Positions 1 to 7,011 of a DNA stretch of 50,243 nt are shown here, one piece after another. This DNA comes from Balneolaceae bacterium. Its GTDB lineage: Bacteria > Bacteroidota > Rhodothermia > Balneolales > Balneolaceae. The stretch is from positions 1-50,243 of the forward strand of contig JAFGWN010000085.1 of the NCBI GenBank assembly GCA_016937115.1, written 5' to 3'. The notes under the pieces are model-generated. The model did no database searches. It was not told the DNA's origin and worked only from the letters and a program-made list of their open reading frames with translations. Position 1 is the stretch's first letter. Each line of letters starts with the position of its first letter. Made by a program: the position numbers and the translations under genes.

Positions 1-777
1 AATAATTTCAATAAAAATATCCAGGGTAATCCCGGTCCCAAACAAGGCGTATTAAACGGCGCCGACCAAGCCCGCAAAGCCGTACGACAGCGTTATAAAA
101 ACGGTGCTGATCTTATTAAGATTACCGCCACCGGCGGCGTGCTAAGCATGGCAAAAAGCGGAACGGCCGCCCAGTTTACCGACGAAGAACTGGCTGCAAT
201 TATTGAAACTGCAAACGACTACGGATTTCATGTAGCTGCGCATGCCCATGGAACCGAAGGAATGCAGCGGGCCATTAAAGCTGGTGTTAAAACAATAGAG
301 CACGGCACTTATATGGACGAAGAAACGATGGCGTTAATGAAAGAGAATGGTACCTATTATGTGCCCACCATCATTGCGGGAAAATCAGTGGCCGACTCCG
401 CTAAAATTCCCGGATATTATCCCGAAATTGTACGTCCCAAAGCGATTGCTATCGGACCTAAAATTCAAAATACGTTTGCCAGGGCGTACGAGAATGGCGT
501 AAATATTGCCTTCGGAACAGATGCCGGTGTTTTTGCACACGGCAAAAATGCAAAAGAGTTTGTATATATGACCGAGGTGGGTATGCCGGCTATGGAAGCG
601 ATACAATCGGCGACCATCATTCCCGCCCGGATACTTAATATCGCCGATAAAGCCGGATCTCTTGAATCCGGTAAATACGCAGATATTATTGCCGTTGAGG
701 GCAATCCCGTTGACGACATTTCTACACTTCAGGAGGTTCTTTTTGTGATGAAAGAAGGCAAAATCTATAAGCAATAA
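1..777 (+). CDS. Amidohydrolase-superfamily metal-dependent hydrolase, 5'-truncated
   Basis: The reading frame is open from base 1, so the N-terminal part lies outside the window; 258 residues are visible. They are the C-terminal two-thirds of an imidazolonepropionase/prolidase-like amidohydrolase. Visible motifs are LIKITATGG (the lysine in strand four that is often carboxylated and bridges two metals), HVAAHAHG and TIEHGTYMD (metal-binding histidines) and [11 protein letters not shown] (the conserved metal-binding aspartate). The end, [15 protein letters not shown], is the return to the small composite beta-sandwich domain typical of the family. The substrate cannot be read from the sequence; relatives cleave Xaa-Pro dipeptides or cyclic amides. 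A signal peptide, if present, would be outside the window. Confidence 0.85.
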   Translation, partial: NNFNKNIQGNPGPKQGVLNGADQARKAVRQRYKNGADLIKITATGGVLSMAKSGTAAQFTDEELAAIIETANDYGFHVAAHAHGTEGMQRAIKAGVKTIEHGTYMDEETMALMKENGTYYVPTIIAGKSVADSAKIPGYYPEIVRPKAIAIGPKIQNTFARAYENGVNIAFGTDAGVFAHGKNAKEFVYMTEVGMPAMEAIQSATIIPARILNIADKAGSLESGKYADIIAVEGNPVDDISTLQEVLFVMKEGKIYKQ

Positions 778-851
778 TCCCTTTAGCTAAGCACACGATT
801 TTGTATATTTAGCTTTCAATATTTCAATCCCGATAAGCATCGATACATTTT

Positions 852-1466
852 ATGAACATTAAATCAGCGGAAGAATCTTTCCAGGACGTAACATTTGGTG
901 ATGACAATTTTGAGCGTTTAATTAGTCATTTAACTGATACCTCAAATAGCAATTCATACCATCTGAGCCTGTTCATTGGTAAATCTGAAGAGCAAAGGCA
1001 AAAAGCTGTTCGACGAATTGCCGATGCTACAGATAGAGAAATCCGGGAAATTGATGCCAATGCCATTATCTCTAAGATTGAGTCGGAGACGGTAGAAAAC
1101 CTGAATATAATCTTTAAAAAGTATGACGCTGAAAATGAGCTTCTTTATTTGAATAACGGCACTCGTCTTTGTGGATCTTACACCGGCTACACGCAATCCA
1201 GTGTAAAATATGCGACACCGCAGGAGCGTTACTTTCTCACCAAGGTGCAGAAAACCGGCGGCGTATTTGTCGTTGCGATTGACATCTCAACTGATGCCGA
1301 TATGACCATCCGGCGGGCAGCCCAGTCTATTGTGAATTTTCCTCCCTCCCAGTCGATGTTCAAAAAACTACTCCGCAAATTGAAAGGTGTTAGCGTACAT
1401 GGGCATCAGATCAAAACGGAACGCCCTGAACATTACGGTAAAACAACCGGTAATTTTAATGGGTAA
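852..1466 (+). CDS. Degenerate AAA-ATPase-like protein (pseudo-ATPase)
   Basis: A 204-residue protein that reads as an AAA ATPase core whose nucleotide-binding motifs have been lost. Residues 36-45 (YHLSLFIGKS) sit where the strand and Walker A loop should be, but GxxGxGKT is replaced by IGKSEEQRQ. Residues 75-90 (KIESETVENLNIIFKK) match the usual K-GETEKNL-LF helix. Residues 97-108 (LLYLNNGTRLCG) occupy the Walker B position, normally LLFFDEADALFG, with both acidic residues gone. Residues 127-164 (YFLTKVQKTGGVFVVAIDIS, then RRAAQSIVNFP) match the sensor strand and the R-R-F..FP segment. It may be a structural or regulatory relic of the ATPases found in contractile-injection-type loci, but no such locus is visible. 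A hairpin lies downstream. The fold assignment rests on motif reading only. Confidence 0.6.
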   Translation: MNIKSAEESFQDVTFGDDNFERLISHLTDTSNSNSYHLSLFIGKSEEQRQKAVRRIADATDREIREIDANAIISKIESETVENLNIIFKKYDAENELLYLNNGTRLCGSYTGYTQSSVKYATPQERYFLTKVQKTGGVFVVAIDISTDADMTIRRAAQSIVNFPPSQSMFKKLLRKLKGVSVHGHQIKTERPEHYGKTTGNFNG

Positions 1467-1482
1467 CCATTTTAAAACTCCC

Positions 1483-1512
1483 TGTCATCCCGGACTCCAA
1501 GCCGGGATGACA
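1483..1512. repeat. REP-like palindrome, unit 1
   Basis: Perfect 11-bp inverted repeat: TGTCATCCCGG at 1483-1493 and CCGGGATGACA at 1502-1512, separated by 8 nt. It resembles the dispersed GTCATCCCGGACT...CCGGGATGAC palindromes found between genes in many bacteria. It is not followed by a T tract, so it is a poor intrinsic terminator, although it sits just after the stop of the 852 gene. Confidence 0.6.
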
Positions 1513-1570
1513 TTTGGCTGGTAGTGTTGATTAGTATTTTCGTCGAATTTTTAGTTAAGTAGTTGCAGGA

Positions 1571-1596
1571 GATTCTGAATCAAGTTCAGGATGACA
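1571..1596. repeat. REP-like palindrome, unit 2
   Basis: GATTCTGAATCAAGTTCAGG followed by ATGACA. The arms ATTCTGAA and TTCAGGAT pair with one G-T-type difference. Read on the minus strand it gives the familiar dispersed sequence TGTCATCCTGAACTTGATTC. It shares the GGATGACA end with the palindrome 60 bp upstream, so the two look like a pair of related intergenic elements in the 189-bp gap between the 852 and 1656 genes. Confidence 0.5.
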
Positions 1597-1655
1597 CAAT
1601 GTATTTTTAAAACCAAGATAACAGTAGCAACTCTCAATTATAGTTAAATATTATT

Positions 1656-1880
1656 ATGGCAATTGAAGTTAAAATTGATCGAAGCGGCCGCCGCGGCAAA
1701 ACGGTGACAATGGTAACCAATATTCAACACAACCCGCAGGTAATTGAAGACCTTGAGAAAAAACTGAAGCAGCAGTGTGGAGCCGGCGGTACCAGCTACG
1801 CCAAAACGATTGAAATTCAGGGTGAGCACGTAGATAAAATTAAATCATACCTTCGAAAAGAAGGACACGATGTAAAATAA
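1656..1880 (+). CDS. SUI1/eIF1-domain translation factor (YciH family)
   Basis: A 74-residue protein consisting of one SUI1/eIF1 domain. The family hallmarks are RRGKTVTMVTNI near the N-terminus (RKGKGVTLV-type basic loop), LEKKLKQQCGAGGT (the K-KK-C-GGT turn) and IEIQGEHVDKIKSYLRKEGHDVK at the end (IQGDH-K-LLKKG). Bacterial YciH is related to eukaryotic eIF1 and is thought to act at the ribosome in initiation fidelity. This copy is shorter than E. coli YciH because the N-terminal extension is missing. It stands alone between REP-like elements and a hairpin it shares with a convergent gene. Confidence 0.85.
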   Translation: MAIEVKIDRSGRRGKTVTMVTNIQHNPQVIEDLEKKLKQQCGAGGTSYAKTIEIQGEHVDKIKSYLRKEGHDVK

Positions 1881-1883
1881 AAA

Positions 1884-1915
1884 CAGGGATGCTATCAATT
1901 AAGTTAGCATCCCTG
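1884..1915. terminator. Bidirectional intrinsic terminator
   Basis: Perfect 11-bp stem CAGGGATGCTA (1884-1894) and TAGCATCCCTG (1905-1915) with a 10-nt loop, between convergent genes. On the minus strand the stem is followed by TTTTATTTT, so it is strongest as the terminator of the minus-strand gene ending at 1934. It overlaps nothing coding and can also stop the SUI1 transcript. Confidence 0.8.
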
Positions 1916-1933
1916 CCTTAGCTGTGCTGATCA

Positions 1934-2437
1934 CTATAGTGAAACTTTACTTTCGCGCCGCGGGTCAAGATCATAGAGAGATGAAACGGTAGCCTGAACG
2001 GTTTTATACCACTCGTTTCCATATTTGTCGTTAATCTCGTAGTAATCATTAAAATCGGGCTTGCGGATCTTCATTTTCCACTCCTGTTTCTTCGCCTTGT
2101 AGACCGGCTCCACATGCATCAATTGGTGAAAAAGCACCATCTCTTTGGTTTTAGTATCGAGCATGTCCCACATTTCTCCGGAAATTTCAACCAGGTAATC
2201 GTTACCGGAATAGTATTTCACTTCACGCGAAGCCTTCTTGCACTTCGCTGCCCGGTATTTCGACAGGTTGGGATAAACTAAGAAATAGCCGATTTCAGCC
2301 GGACCAAAATCGAGGCTTTCCCGTTCAATAATTCGCTCAGCTATTTTCTCAATTTCGGGTGATTCCATCAACTGTTTGTCGCTGTGACTTACCGTATCAC
2401 CCGGACGCAGCGCATTTAAATCATTTTGGTTACTCAT
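1934..2437 (-). CDS. Putative phage-type metallopeptidase homologue with HQxxH motif
   Basis: A 167-residue cytoplasmic protein. The central region (residues about 30-125: IAERIIERESLDFGPAEIGYFLVYPN, then LVEISGEMWDMLDTKTKEMVLFHQLMHVEPVY) has the layout of the small 'putative phage metallopeptidase' family: an IxYxxVxP-like strand, a strand with an edge W, and then the zinc helix. The expected HExxH reads HQLMH at residues 104-108, from codons CAC CAA TTG ATG CAT, so the catalytic glutamate is a glutamine while both zinc histidines stay. It may therefore bind metal without proteolysis. The family assignment is from memory of motif order. A good terminator follows at 1884-1915. Confidence 0.5.
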   Translation of the reverse strand: MSNQNDLNALRPGDTVSHSDKQLMESPEIEKIAERIIERESLDFGPAEIGYFLVYPNLSKYRAAKCKKASREVKYYSGNDYLVEISGEMWDMLDTKTKEMVLFHQLMHVEPVYKAKKQEWKMKIRKPDFNDYYEINDKYGNEWYKTVQATVSSLYDLDPRRESKVSL

Positions 2438-2506
2438 TAAAAAAGATGATTTTTAAAGATTAATTTTTTTCAAAGGCCATAAAGGTATGAGAATGAAAAG
2501 CCATTT

Positions 2507-2959
2507 TCAGCTTTTTTCTTCAATCATTCTGCGAAGGTAATTAATCTGTCCCAAGTGGTAATTCAGATGGCCGTATAAATGTATTAATGCTTCATTTACG
2601 GTGGCATCAAACGGAAATTTCCCGGGATAAACGGATTGCAAATCATCTTCATTAAGAGAACTTAAAACAGTATCAATCTCATCTTTCAGTTCTTCAATTT
2701 GCTGCAATAATATCTTTTTAGCCAACCCGGTATTTTTAAATTCACGTTCCCGCTCTCTTTTATACCCGGTATTTCCAAGTCCTGAGCCTACAAAATGGCG
2801 GAGATTTCCTACTAAATGTTGCGTCAACACACCGCAGCTGTTGATGACACCCGGTTTTCGTTCCCACAAGACATCTTCCGAGATAGCCTCAATTTCAGTG
2901 GACAGACGGTTTAAATCGCGTTGATAAAGCTCGTTAAATGATGGTTGCATAGTTGACAT
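2507..2959 (-). CDS. DinB-superfamily (DUF1572-like) protein
   Basis: A 150-residue four-helix-bundle protein. It starts YQRDLNRLSTEIEAISEDVLWERKPGVINSCGVLTQHLVGNLRHFV and ends INEALIHLYGHLNYHLGQINYLRR-like (here TVNEALIHLYGHLNYHLGQINYLRRMI). The three histidines of the bundle that bind metal in DinB/YfiT proteins correspond to QH in the second helix and to the HLYGH/YHLGQ helix. Many members are thiol-dependent transferases or stress proteins of unknown substrate. A second ATG lies three codons downstream; the first was kept. It is followed by the metallopeptidase-like gene after 69 bp, in the same direction, possibly as one unit. Confidence 0.75.
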   Translation of the reverse strand: MSTMQPSFNELYQRDLNRLSTEIEAISEDVLWERKPGVINSCGVLTQHLVGNLRHFVGSGLGNTGYKREREREFKNTGLAKKILLQQIEELKDEIDTVLSSLNEDDLQSVYPGKFPFDATVNEALIHLYGHLNYHLGQINYLRRMIEEKS

Positions 2960-3086
2960 GATATTTAAAATTGATTTATTAGAGTCTTTTAATATTAAGA
3001 ATAATAATTTTCTAATATAATTTTATAAATTAGCTTAATAAACTTGTAATCTATTAATTGAGGTTATTAAAAAATAAAGGGATCAC

Positions 3087-3674
3087 ATGAAAGCATTAAA
3101 AATTATCGGGATTGTATTACTGGTACTCATCGCACTGTTCTTTTTGATTGGCCTATTATTGCCATCCGAAGTTCATGTTGAGCGTGAGAAAACCTTTGCC
3201 GCTCAGCCTGAGGTTGTCTTCAATGAAGTTAACAATTTTAAAAACTGGGAAGACTGGTCGGCCTGGCATCAAATGGCAGATGACATGGAAATCACCTACA
3301 GCGGGCCATCCTCCGGAGAAGGTGCCAGTTATAGCTGGACCAGCGAAACAATTGGAAACGGATCGCAACGAATCATCGAAAGCCGTCCCTATGAGCTCAT
3401 CAGAACAGAGCTGGATTTTGAGGGAGAAGGCATGGGAAAGGGAACATGGAAGTTTACGCCCGTCAACGACAGTACCAAAGTTGTATGGGCATTAGATGCT
3501 GATATGGGGTCCGGAATATTCGACAAATATATGGGGTTGTTGATGGATACCATGATTGGTTCAAACTTTGAGCAAAGCCTGGAAGGTATTGAAAAAGAGA
3601 TCGAAAACATGCCGGCTGATACCTCCACCGTTATGCCAGACAGTACCATGATGGAGGCTGATTCACTGCGGTAA
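3087..3674 (+). CDS. Membrane-anchored SRPBCC (START-like) domain protein
   Basis: A 195-residue protein. Residues 1-26 are a hydrophobic segment (ALKIIGIVLLVLIALFFLIG) that should span the membrane. Residues about 31-178 form a polyketide-cyclase/START-like SRPBCC domain: VHVEREKTFAAQPEVVFNEVNNFKNWEDWSAW is the diagnostic entry (vers..I.Ap.e.Vw..v.d...W..Ws.w), and the domain closes with FEQSLEGIEKEIE. The last 20 residues are a low-complexity acidic tail. Such proteins bind hydrophobic ligands, but the ligand cannot be inferred. The 127 bp upstream are very AT-rich and probably hold divergent promoters for this gene and the DinB-like gene. Confidence 0.85.
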   Translation: MKALKIIGIVLLVLIALFFLIGLLLPSEVHVEREKTFAAQPEVVFNEVNNFKNWEDWSAWHQMADDMEITYSGPSSGEGASYSWTSETIGNGSQRIIESRPYELIRTELDFEGEGMGKGTWKFTPVNDSTKVVWALDADMGSGIFDKYMGLLMDTMIGSNFEQSLEGIEKEIENMPADTSTVMPDSTMMEADSLR

Positions 3675-3690
3675 TAACTTTTTTCGTTGA

Positions 3691-3716
3691 TAGCACAGGC
3701 GTTACTGCCTGTGCTA
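3691..3716. terminator. Convergent-gene hairpin (weak terminator)
   Basis: Perfect 10-bp stem TAGCACAGGC (3691-3700) and GCCTGTGCTA (3707-3716) with a 6-nt loop, lying between the SRPBCC gene and nei. It includes the nei stop codon. Neither side has a strong T tract, so termination may be Rho-assisted or the hairpin may serve in 3'-end protection. Confidence 0.5.
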
Positions 3717-4541
3717 CTCATTTATCTCCTGGCACGAGGGACAAAAGTAAACTTTTCGCCCTCCTGTTTTGTCTTCTTCAATTCGGGTACCGCATTTATG
3801 GCAAAAATCTCCTGTTCTGTTATATACGAAATGCCGATACTCCTTACGGGATGCTTTTTCACGTTTTAACGCCTCAACAATTTCCGGATCACTTGTAATG
3901 CCACCCGTCTCATAGGATCGCCTGGATAGAAGCCGAGATGCTGCCGCCAGTTTTTCTTTCTCTTCTATACTACACTCCCGAAGTTTTAACGATGGGTTAA
4001 CGTTGGCATAGAACATAATTTCACTTCGAAGATAGTTTCCTACTCCACTCAAAAAAGATTGATCAAGTAGTAGTGTGGCAAGTTTCCGATTCTGAAAAAC
4101 CTCATTCTGGTATTGTTCAAATATTATTTCCACGGTTGTATCGGGATGAACCACATCCGGACCAAGCTTTTTCAGGTACGGATGGTCTGCTAATTTTTCT
4201 TGTACCAATAACTCAATTTCTGAAGCGGAATACAGCAAGGCTGAATAGGAATCATTATGCAATGCAACCCGCAGGCTTCTGCCCGTATTCGGCTCTGCGC
4301 CAGAAGCCACCGTAAACCACTTGCCGTATAATTGGTTATGGCTGTACATACATAAATCACCGTCAAAATAGGTGATCAGCGCTTTTGCTTTTGGTTCAAC
4401 ATGCGCTACCCGCTGGCCTACCAGTAATTTTTCGTAAGGTTTCAATTTGTCGTGGTAGAAAAAGCATTGCGTTATCTCTTTGTCGGCCAATGCCTGGTTT
4501 AATTTATCGGCAGTTCGCCAGATTTCGGGACCTTCGGGCAT
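3714..4541 (-). CDS. nei: Endonuclease VIII (oxidised-pyrimidine DNA glycosylase/AP lyase)
   Basis: A 275-residue base-excision-repair enzyme of the Fpg/Nei family. The N-terminus MPEGPEIWRTADKL carries catalytic Pro2 and Glu3. The stretch PKAKALITYFDGDLCMYSHNQLYGKW matches the Nei form of the beta-sandwich (SHNQLYG), which separates it from MutM. LLDQSFLSGVGNYLRSEIMF is the helix-two-turn-helix with the phosphate-binding G-GNYLR. A four-cysteine zinc finger closes the protein (C247, C250, C267, C270). Nei removes oxidised pyrimidines such as thymine glycol and cuts the strand by beta/delta elimination. It is a single-gene unit convergent with the SRPBCC gene and divergent from the 4609 gene. 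Confidence 0.93.
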   Translation of the reverse strand: MPEGPEIWRTADKLNQALADKEITQCFFYHDKLKPYEKLLVGQRVAHVEPKAKALITYFDGDLCMYSHNQLYGKWFTVASGAEPNTGRSLRVALHNDSYSALLYSASEIELLVQEKLADHPYLKKLGPDVVHPDTTVEIIFEQYQNEVFQNRKLATLLLDQSFLSGVGNYLRSEIMFYANVNPSLKLRECSIEEKEKLAAASRLLSRRSYETGGITSDPEIVEALKREKASRKEYRHFVYNRTGDFCHKCGTRIEEDKTGGRKVYFCPSCQEINE

Positions 4542-4608
4542 AGAAAATATTTGGTTTAAAAATTCACTCTTATTACAATGGAAATACTTTTATCGTTCAA
4601 CCTTTATC

Positions 4609-5013
4609 ATGATTCGATCTGTCTTTGCCTTGGTTTTCGGGTATATCTCTATCAACTTGTTTGATGGGTTTATCCGCTTTATTATATCAGTTTATACAAA
4701 AAGTGCGTTAGTGCTTTCGGGTGTCGCGCAATTGCCGAACACGCTTTTAGCATATGCAATAACCGCAGCCGGATTTTTATTTGGTCTAATCGGCGGATTT
4801 CTGACTTGCAGTATTGCCGGCGGAAAACCTAAAATTGAAATATTATCACTGATTATCCTAATCGTAGCATCTGGCCTATTTACCTATTACTTTACAGGAA
4901 ACAACGAACCGGTCTGGTATTTGATTACTGCTCCTTTATTAAAAATAGCCGGTGTCTATCTTGCTTATACTCTCTTTGTAAAACAACATCAATCTCTAAA
5001 AGATAATACCTGA
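4609..5013 (+). CDS. Small multi-pass membrane protein
   Basis: A 134-residue hydrophobic protein. The frame is open further upstream to 4480, but that would run into nei; the ATG at 4609 gives MIRSVFALVFGYISINLFDG, a natural start at a membrane segment. Four hydrophobic segments are visible: SVFALVFGYISINLF, LPNTLLAYAITAAGFLFGLIGGFL, ILSLIILIVASGLFTYYF and LITAPLLKIAGVYLAYTLFV. I do not recognise the family. Its stop overlaps the next start by one base (TGATG at 5011-5015), which argues for translational coupling to the BNR lipoprotein and a shared role at the envelope. Confidence 0.75.
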   Translation: MIRSVFALVFGYISINLFDGFIRFIISVYTKSALVLSGVAQLPNTLLAYAITAAGFLFGLIGGFLTCSIAGGKPKIEILSLIILIVASGLFTYYFTGNNEPVWYLITAPLLKIAGVYLAYTLFVKQHQSLKDNT

Positions 5014-6242
5014 TGAATTTTCGCATCATTATATTGGCATTCATTACCTTGTTTTTGCTATCCGGCTGCTCTGCGGATGAACCTACCCAAGTAGAAATGA
5101 TAGAGCCGCCTGCAGGCCAAAATAGCCATTTGCCCTTTTTAACAACCGATCAATCTGGTACCGTATTTCTATCGTGGGTTGAGACCGATACCGCACAAGA
5201 TCAATCAACGCTGCACTATTCAAAACTGAATCAAACTAAATGGACTGCTCCCAAAACGATAGCTACCAGTGATCAATGGTTTGTCAACTGGGCGGACTAT
5301 CCTTCTATCCTCGCTGATAGCAGTAATATTTTTGCAGCTCATACCCTTCAAAAAATTCCGGGAAACACCTATTCATATAACGTGAATATTCACCTAAAAG
5401 AAGACACCTCCTGGGGTAATCCTATTACACCCCATACCGACGGCACCGCTACCGAACACGGCTTCGTTTCTATGATACCGTGGCAAAGTGATATCCTGGC
5501 TATTTGGCTTGATGGAAGGCGAACCGAAAATCGCGCCGAAAAAGAGTATTTTGATCTCAACAAGGCCATGACCCTGCGCTCGGCAATGATCAACCGAAGT
5601 GGCAAAATAACGCAACGTAAATTAATTGATAACAGCGTGTGCGACTGCTGCAATACATCGCTGGCGCAAACATCAAAAGGCCCTATTGTAGCTTACCGAA
5701 ATCGAACAAATGATGAAATTCGTGATATTTATGTGAGTCGTTTGGTCGATGGAGAATGGTCGGAGCCCACCGTGGTATTCCCTGATGAATGGAACATAGC
5801 TGCATGTCCGGTTAACGGCCCCGCTATCGCTGCACATGATGCCACCGTAATTGTCGCCTGGTATACCGCAGCCAATGAGAAACAACTTGTTAAAGCAGCC
5901 GTATCATCTGATTATGGTAAAACCTTTTCAGAGCCAATCACCATAAATGATAATAAACCTATTGGCCGGGTTGATGCAGCTATCAACGAACAAGGAAAAG
6001 CTTTTATTAGCTGGATGGAGCAATCGGGGCAGCAAGCACTATTAAAGATAAAAGCAATAATAATAAACCAGGATAACAGCAGCGTTAAAACAGTCGATAT
6101 TGCGCAAATGAACCCATCCCGGAAAAGTGGATTTCCTCAGATGGAATTAGCAAGCGAGAACCTGGTATTTGCGTGGACGCATATTGACAGTTCCGGTACG
6201 TTCTTGAAAACAGCGCAGGTTCCTGTTTCAAGCATTGAATAA
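5013..6242 (+). CDS. Sialidase-like (BNR) lipoprotein with CxCC cysteine cluster
   Basis: A 409-residue lipoprotein. The signal peptide ends in a lipobox, LLSGC, with C19 as the lipidated residue. The mature part is a beta-propeller of the sialidase/BNR type: repeated blades such as LPFLTTDQSGTVFLSWVE and an Asp-box, SSDYGKTFSEP. The aspartate and glutamate set of true sialidases is not evident, so glycosidase activity is unlikely. A cysteine cluster sits on the propeller: C210, C212 and C213 (VCDCCNTS), with C265 in ACPVNGP, which suggests a metal or redox site. It is coupled by a one-base overlap to the upstream membrane protein. It ends 7 bp from the convergent plsC with no obvious hairpin. 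Confidence 0.75.
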   Translation: MNFRIIILAFITLFLLSGCSADEPTQVEMIEPPAGQNSHLPFLTTDQSGTVFLSWVETDTAQDQSTLHYSKLNQTKWTAPKTIATSDQWFVNWADYPSILADSSNIFAAHTLQKIPGNTYSYNVNIHLKEDTSWGNPITPHTDGTATEHGFVSMIPWQSDILAIWLDGRRTENRAEKEYFDLNKAMTLRSAMINRSGKITQRKLIDNSVCDCCNTSLAQTSKGPIVAYRNRTNDEIRDIYVSRLVDGEWSEPTVVFPDEWNIAACPVNGPAIAAHDATVIVAWYTAANEKQLVKAAVSSDYGKTFSEPITINDNKPIGRVDAAINEQGKAFISWMEQSGQQALLKIKAIIINQDNSSVKTVDIAQMNPSRKSGFPQMELASENLVFAWTHIDSSGTFLKTAQVPVSSIE

Positions 6243-6249
6243 TCTCAAT

Positions 6250-7011
6250 TCAGTTTCTGGCTAATCCGTCAATTTCCGCTATCGGCTTTTTCCTCCACTC
6301 CGACAGTTGAGACAAGATCACGAACCGAACTTCATCCGTTAATTTTTCCAAGTCATTCACCTCTAACTTTTTGGTTGAAATAGGCTCCAGAACTTTCAGT
6401 TTGATATGCCTGGCGGTTCCAAACTTCCAGCTTTTTTTGGGTAAACAATTTTGAGTGCCGTCAATAACCAACGGTAAAATTGGAACATTTTCTGTTACCG
6501 CCAGCTCAAAAGCCCCCCGGGCAAATCTGTTTAGTTTTCCTGTTCGCGAACGGGTCCCTTCCGGAAAGAAGATAACGGAACAATTCTGCTCTAAATAATG
6601 ACGAGCCTCACGAAATGTCATCTCCTTGCGATTCCGTGATCGTCTATCGACGGCAATATCGCCGGCCATCTTCATCATCCAGCCCAATAGCGGTACATCA
6701 AACAATTCCTTTTTAGCCACCCATTTCATTTCCCAGGGAATGTTTGATATTAATGGGATATCTGCCTGGGACAGGTGATTGCATACAATTACATACGGGC
6801 GGCGATCATCAATATCTGTCTTCCCGGTTATGGTTAAATTCCAATTTGGGTTAATGCGTGAAATAGCTTTACCCAGTTTTCGGAAAAGACGTCCCGTTTT
6901 GTAACGCGCAGGGTCGCGGTCAAACAATCGCTGAATAGCTATGAGCGGAAGCCAGATTAAAAGAAGAGCCAGCACGCCACCCCAAATCAGCACCGACTTA
7001 AAAGCGTCCAT
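6250..7011 (-). CDS. plsC: 1-acyl-sn-glycerol-3-phosphate acyltransferase
   Basis: A 253-residue lysophosphatidate acyltransferase of the PlsC family, which makes phosphatidic acid at the inner membrane. Residues 7-27 are hydrophobic and probably anchor the protein. The catalytic HX4D motif is NHLSQADIP (H79, D84), and the acceptor-binding FFPEGTRSR is at residues 148-156. Block III follows as VPILPLVIDGT. The ATG at 7011 was preferred to an upstream ATG at 7056 because it gives a TAATG stop/start overlap with the helicase gene, a normal coupled arrangement, whereas the longer form would add 15 polar residues encoded inside the helicase tail. Confidence 0.85.
   Translation of the reverse strand: MDAFKSVLIWGGVLALLLIWLPLIAIQRLFDRDPARYKTGRLFRKLGKAISRINPNWNLTITGKTDIDDRRPYVIVCNHLSQADIPLISNIPWEMKWVAKKELFDVPLLGWMMKMAGDIAVDRRSRNRKEMTFREARHYLEQNCSVIFFPEGTRSRTGKLNRFARGAFELAVTENVPILPLVIDGTQNCLPKKSWKFGTARHIKLKVLEPISTKKLEVNDLEKLTDEVRFVILSQLSEWRKKPIAEIDGLARN

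Noticed and set aside
5013-6242. True sialidase
   Set aside because: Propeller blades and one Asp-box are present, but the catalytic Arg triad, Tyr/Glu pair and Asp are not evident.
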